Under the pieces are notes generated by a model. It worked only from the letters and a program-made list of their open reading frames with translations, searched no databases and had not been told where the DNA came from. A program made the position numbers and the translations under genes. Source: Hormiphora californensis (lineage: Eukaryota; Ctenophora; Tentaculata; Cydippida; Pleurobrachiidae). Taken from it: a stretch of 64,000 bases of DNA. Positions 61,436 through 64,000 of the stretch are shown here, one piece after another (position 1 is the first letter of the stretch; every line of letters starts with the position of its first letter). The DNA lies in NCBI GenBank assembly GCA_020137815.1, contig CM035350.1, positions 1 through 64,000 on the forward strand, given 5' to 3'.

Positions 61436-63923
61436 TCAAGAGTTCTGAATATCACAGACAAGATCCAGACCAGAAAATAGACTTCCTTCGTCGTGATAGG
61501 GGTTGAATGGTGGGGCAGGAGGAGTAGTCATTGCTCGAGGTGGCGATGGCAGGAATAGAGAGTGTGGGGACTCGAGAATTGAAGGTGATGACGATCGGCA
61601 AAGTGGGGACACAGGCGACAGGAATGAGCGATCTGACTCAGGCGAATCAGCCATAAAGGTATCCTGAATCACATGATGACTGTATATGTTTTCTGGGGTC
61701 TTTCTCACTTCTCTAATCTTCTGAGAATTCGTTCCAATACTATCTCCACTGACTGTTTTTCCTAGCACTTTTGCCATTAGCAATTCGTTTTCTCTCATTA
61801 GCTGAGAGGTAGTGTTGATACCCATGTTTTCAGGGCTGCATCAGGGGCCTCTGGAGCAAAGAGACGTCGTCGAGCCTGGAAAATCTGCTTTACCAATGGA
61901 TCACGTGAGTTTTTCTTTCGTTTTGACGAAGATTTGGGCGTCCGGGGTTTACGTTTAGAGGGAGGGGGTGTTTTTAAAGGCGATAATTCCACACTTTCCT
62001 TCTCATGAGACACCCCTGTGACAAATTTGTCTGTGTTGTCTGCCTGATCAGTAGCTGCAATCCTGATAAGCTCCTCTATAATTGTGTCTGCATTGAACGT
62101 CTCCTCCTCGTCCTCTCTGCGGGTTGGGGTGGACACAATGGTTTGTTGTCCCTCCATCACCTCCACCTCATCGGCTTCTTTGATTTTCCCTGGAGTTCTT
62201 CCCGGCGTTATTAGACCTCTTATAACCTGTGTTAGGAGGTCAGGGGGAGGAGTATCGACAGTTGTTGGGTAATCTGGTTCTACTGCTGGTGTAATGCTTG
62301 CCATGTTTCCATTCACTAGACGCATGAACATATCTGTAGGTATAATCACGTTATCTCCCTGAACCTCTATTAACTGTTGTCGGGGCTCAAAAACACACAC
62401 TTCTTCTTGTTGAATACCAGTGCTATCAGACAATGTCCTAGCAACTTCTTCCGCTCTAAGTCTGTCCTGTTGATATTATCTTGGAAAGGGCATCAATGAT
62501 ATCCGTGGATGCCTCAACTGGCATTTGGGTAGGGAGTGTATCATTGGTCACCTCAACTGGCATTTGGGTAGGGAGTGTATCATTGGTCACCTCAACTGGC
62601 ATTTGGGTAGGGAGGTATATCGAATTCACGCTCCTCAATGTGTTCTTTTGATAGAGACATTATCTTAGAAAGTGCATCAATGATATCCCTAGATGCCTCA
62701 ACTGGTGTTTGAGATAGAGGTACAGTATTGGGTTCCTCAACTGGTGTTTGAGATAGAGGTACAGTATTGGGTACCTCAACTGGTGTTTGAGATAGAGGTA
62801 CAGTATTGGGTACCTCAACTGGTGTTTGAGATAGAGGTACAGTATTGGGTACCTCAACTGGTGTTTGAGATAGAGGTACAGTATTGGGTACCTCAACTGG
62901 TGTTTGAGATAGAGGTACAGTATTGGGTACCTCAACTGGCTGCTCATCCAGTGAGCCTCCTTCCTCTATTTCCACATCAGACACGTTTGTGGTATTGACG
63001 TTACTATACTCCGTGTTATAACCAAGACCCGAATCAATTATTATGGAAGTTGTTACCATGGTAACATCAGGTTCCTCACAGCTATTCCTGTCGCTTGCTT
63101 GCTCAGTTCCTTTGATAGTTCCCACCTCTTTACACTCAGTGCTTAACTCCAAAGTTTCTTTCCCATAGCCAATGTCTTCCTGAGTTGTTGACGGATTTTC
63201 TAAACTCCCATACAATTCTAGGTCAGTCTCGTCCATGTTTTCCAAGACGAGTGGTTTCAGTGTTGCATTATTAGTGGTTTGTTTAGTTATCTCCTTTCCA
63301 GGTTTTTCAGGATGTTCAGAATCTAAACCTGTTGGAATGGAGGTGGGTTAGTTGGATGGAGGTGGGTTAGTTGGGATGGAGGTGGGTTAGTTGGGATGGA
63401 GGTGGGTTAGTTGGGATGGAGGTGGGTTAGTTGGGATGGAGGTGGGTTAGTTGGAATGGAGGTGGGTTAGTTGGGATGAGGTGGGTTAGTTGGGATGGAG
63501 GTGGGTTAGTTGGGATGGAGGTGCGTTAGTTGGATTCATGATTACACTGATATATGATATGTATAAGAAATACCTGGCGTTTTCTTTCTCTTAGATCCCA
63601 TCTTAACTCCAGGCTTAGATCGTTTTCTTACAACCACTGCAAAAAACTTCGGTTATCACAAACACTAATTTAGTGACTAAACATGTTCAGTCAAGCCACT
63701 TCCACAACCGTCAGCCAGAGGATATATTAAAAATATTGTTCCGACCCTGTAAATACTATATCCTATATTTTAACCTGAGTTATTTGCACCGTTGAGAGTC
63801 TCCAGACCATTCAGAATATTAGCTTCGCCAGCCACAGCCTGTCGACATGCTTCTTTACGTTTTATATGGGTTTTGAAGTTGTCTCTTCTTGTGAACGTCT
63901 GCTTACAGTTTTTACACCTAAAT
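61436..63923 (-). CDS. Unrecognised nuclear-type protein with C2HC zinc finger (partial; continues past the right edge)
   Basis: Exon 63775-63923 encodes FRCKNCKQTFTRRDNFKTHI and then an H-x6-C ending, a C2HC-type finger. Exon 63574-63636 is basic (VRKRSKPGVKMGSKRKK). The exon starting at 63328 is acidic and runs into 13-residue repeats: six PVEVPNTVPLSQT units, then three PVEVTNDTLPTQM units. Phases of these exons match. A frame change occurs near 62612, where one extra C interrupts the second repeat family, and another near 62470. Frame 61798-62433 (basic SKRKKNSRDPLVKQIF) and frame 61436-61810 can be joined by a possible 90-bp intron (TTG/GTAAAG to CCTCTCAG). Function unknown; the finger and basic stretches suggest a nuclear factor. 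Confidence 0.6.
63333..63536. repeat. 19-20-bp minisatellite in an intron of the minus-strand gene
   Basis: About ten units of GGATGGAGGTGGGTTAGTTG end just before the exon acceptor at 63329. On the minus strand the units are pyrimidine-rich and contain CTAAC, so they act as an extended polypyrimidine region. Confidence 0.9.
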
Positions 63924-64000
63924 CTGAAAAACAGTATTTCATGCGGCCCTGATTTACCGGGCTTCTCGGTAGACGGGTTTCGGGGTGCACAATATGACAG

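Overview
The window is eukaryotic nuclear DNA from an animal, probably an early-branching invertebrate (a sponge would fit, but the lineage is a guess). Evidence: genes split by GT-AG introns, C2H2 zinc fingers, tRNA-derived SINEs, non-LTR retroelements, many palindromic terminal-inverted-repeat elements, and long (GA)n/(CT)n tracts. There are no prokaryotic operons or CRISPR arrays.

The central gene is a complete RAD50 on the + strand. I resolved 19 exons with consistent splice phases from 22981 to 61304, giving 1323 codons (1311 from an internal ATG that aligns with the usual RAD50 start). Walker A, Q-loop, CXXC zinc hook, ABC signature, Walker B and H-loop are all present. The coding sequence is 4 kb but the gene spans 38 kb, because five introns (3, 5, 8, 11, 16) and a few smaller ones have been filled by nested mobile elements and satellites. 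The exons themselves look undamaged.

Left flank (1-22.9 kb). 1-2.1 kb is a large inverted repeat whose two arms each carry a (GA)n-containing MITE. 4.1-10.7 kb is bounded by 73-bp inverted repeats and is filled with non-LTR retroelement parts: two intact, diverged ORF1-type genes on opposite strands, an ORF2 C-terminal remnant, a 24-bp-repeat 5' leader and 3' UTRs. 11-18.9 kb holds a C2H2 zinc-finger gene with a 3.34-kb internal tandem duplication, a damaged first copy, a candidate GC-AG intron and a 3' end overwritten by an inverted piece of its own exon. 20.9-22.5 kb has three copies of a hairpin-forming unit with compensatory base changes.

RAD50 introns. Intron 5 contains a non-LTR element interrupted by a 4.6-kb TIR element (AAAT target duplication), which itself contains a 2.56-kb minisatellite whose every unit resembles a 3' splice site. 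Intron 8 has nested MITEs and a decayed reverse-transcriptase fragment. Intron 11 has a 3.3-kb palindrome. Intron 16 has a retroelement leader, a TA-flanked foldback and an 821-bp palindromic MITE whose unoccupied target sequence is present at 7.06 kb.

Right flank (61.3-64 kb). A convergent - strand gene runs in from the right edge. It encodes a C2HC zinc finger, a basic segment, an acidic part with two families of 13-residue repeats, and a Ser/Pro-rich C-terminus. Its frame breaks at two points, and I do not recognise its family.
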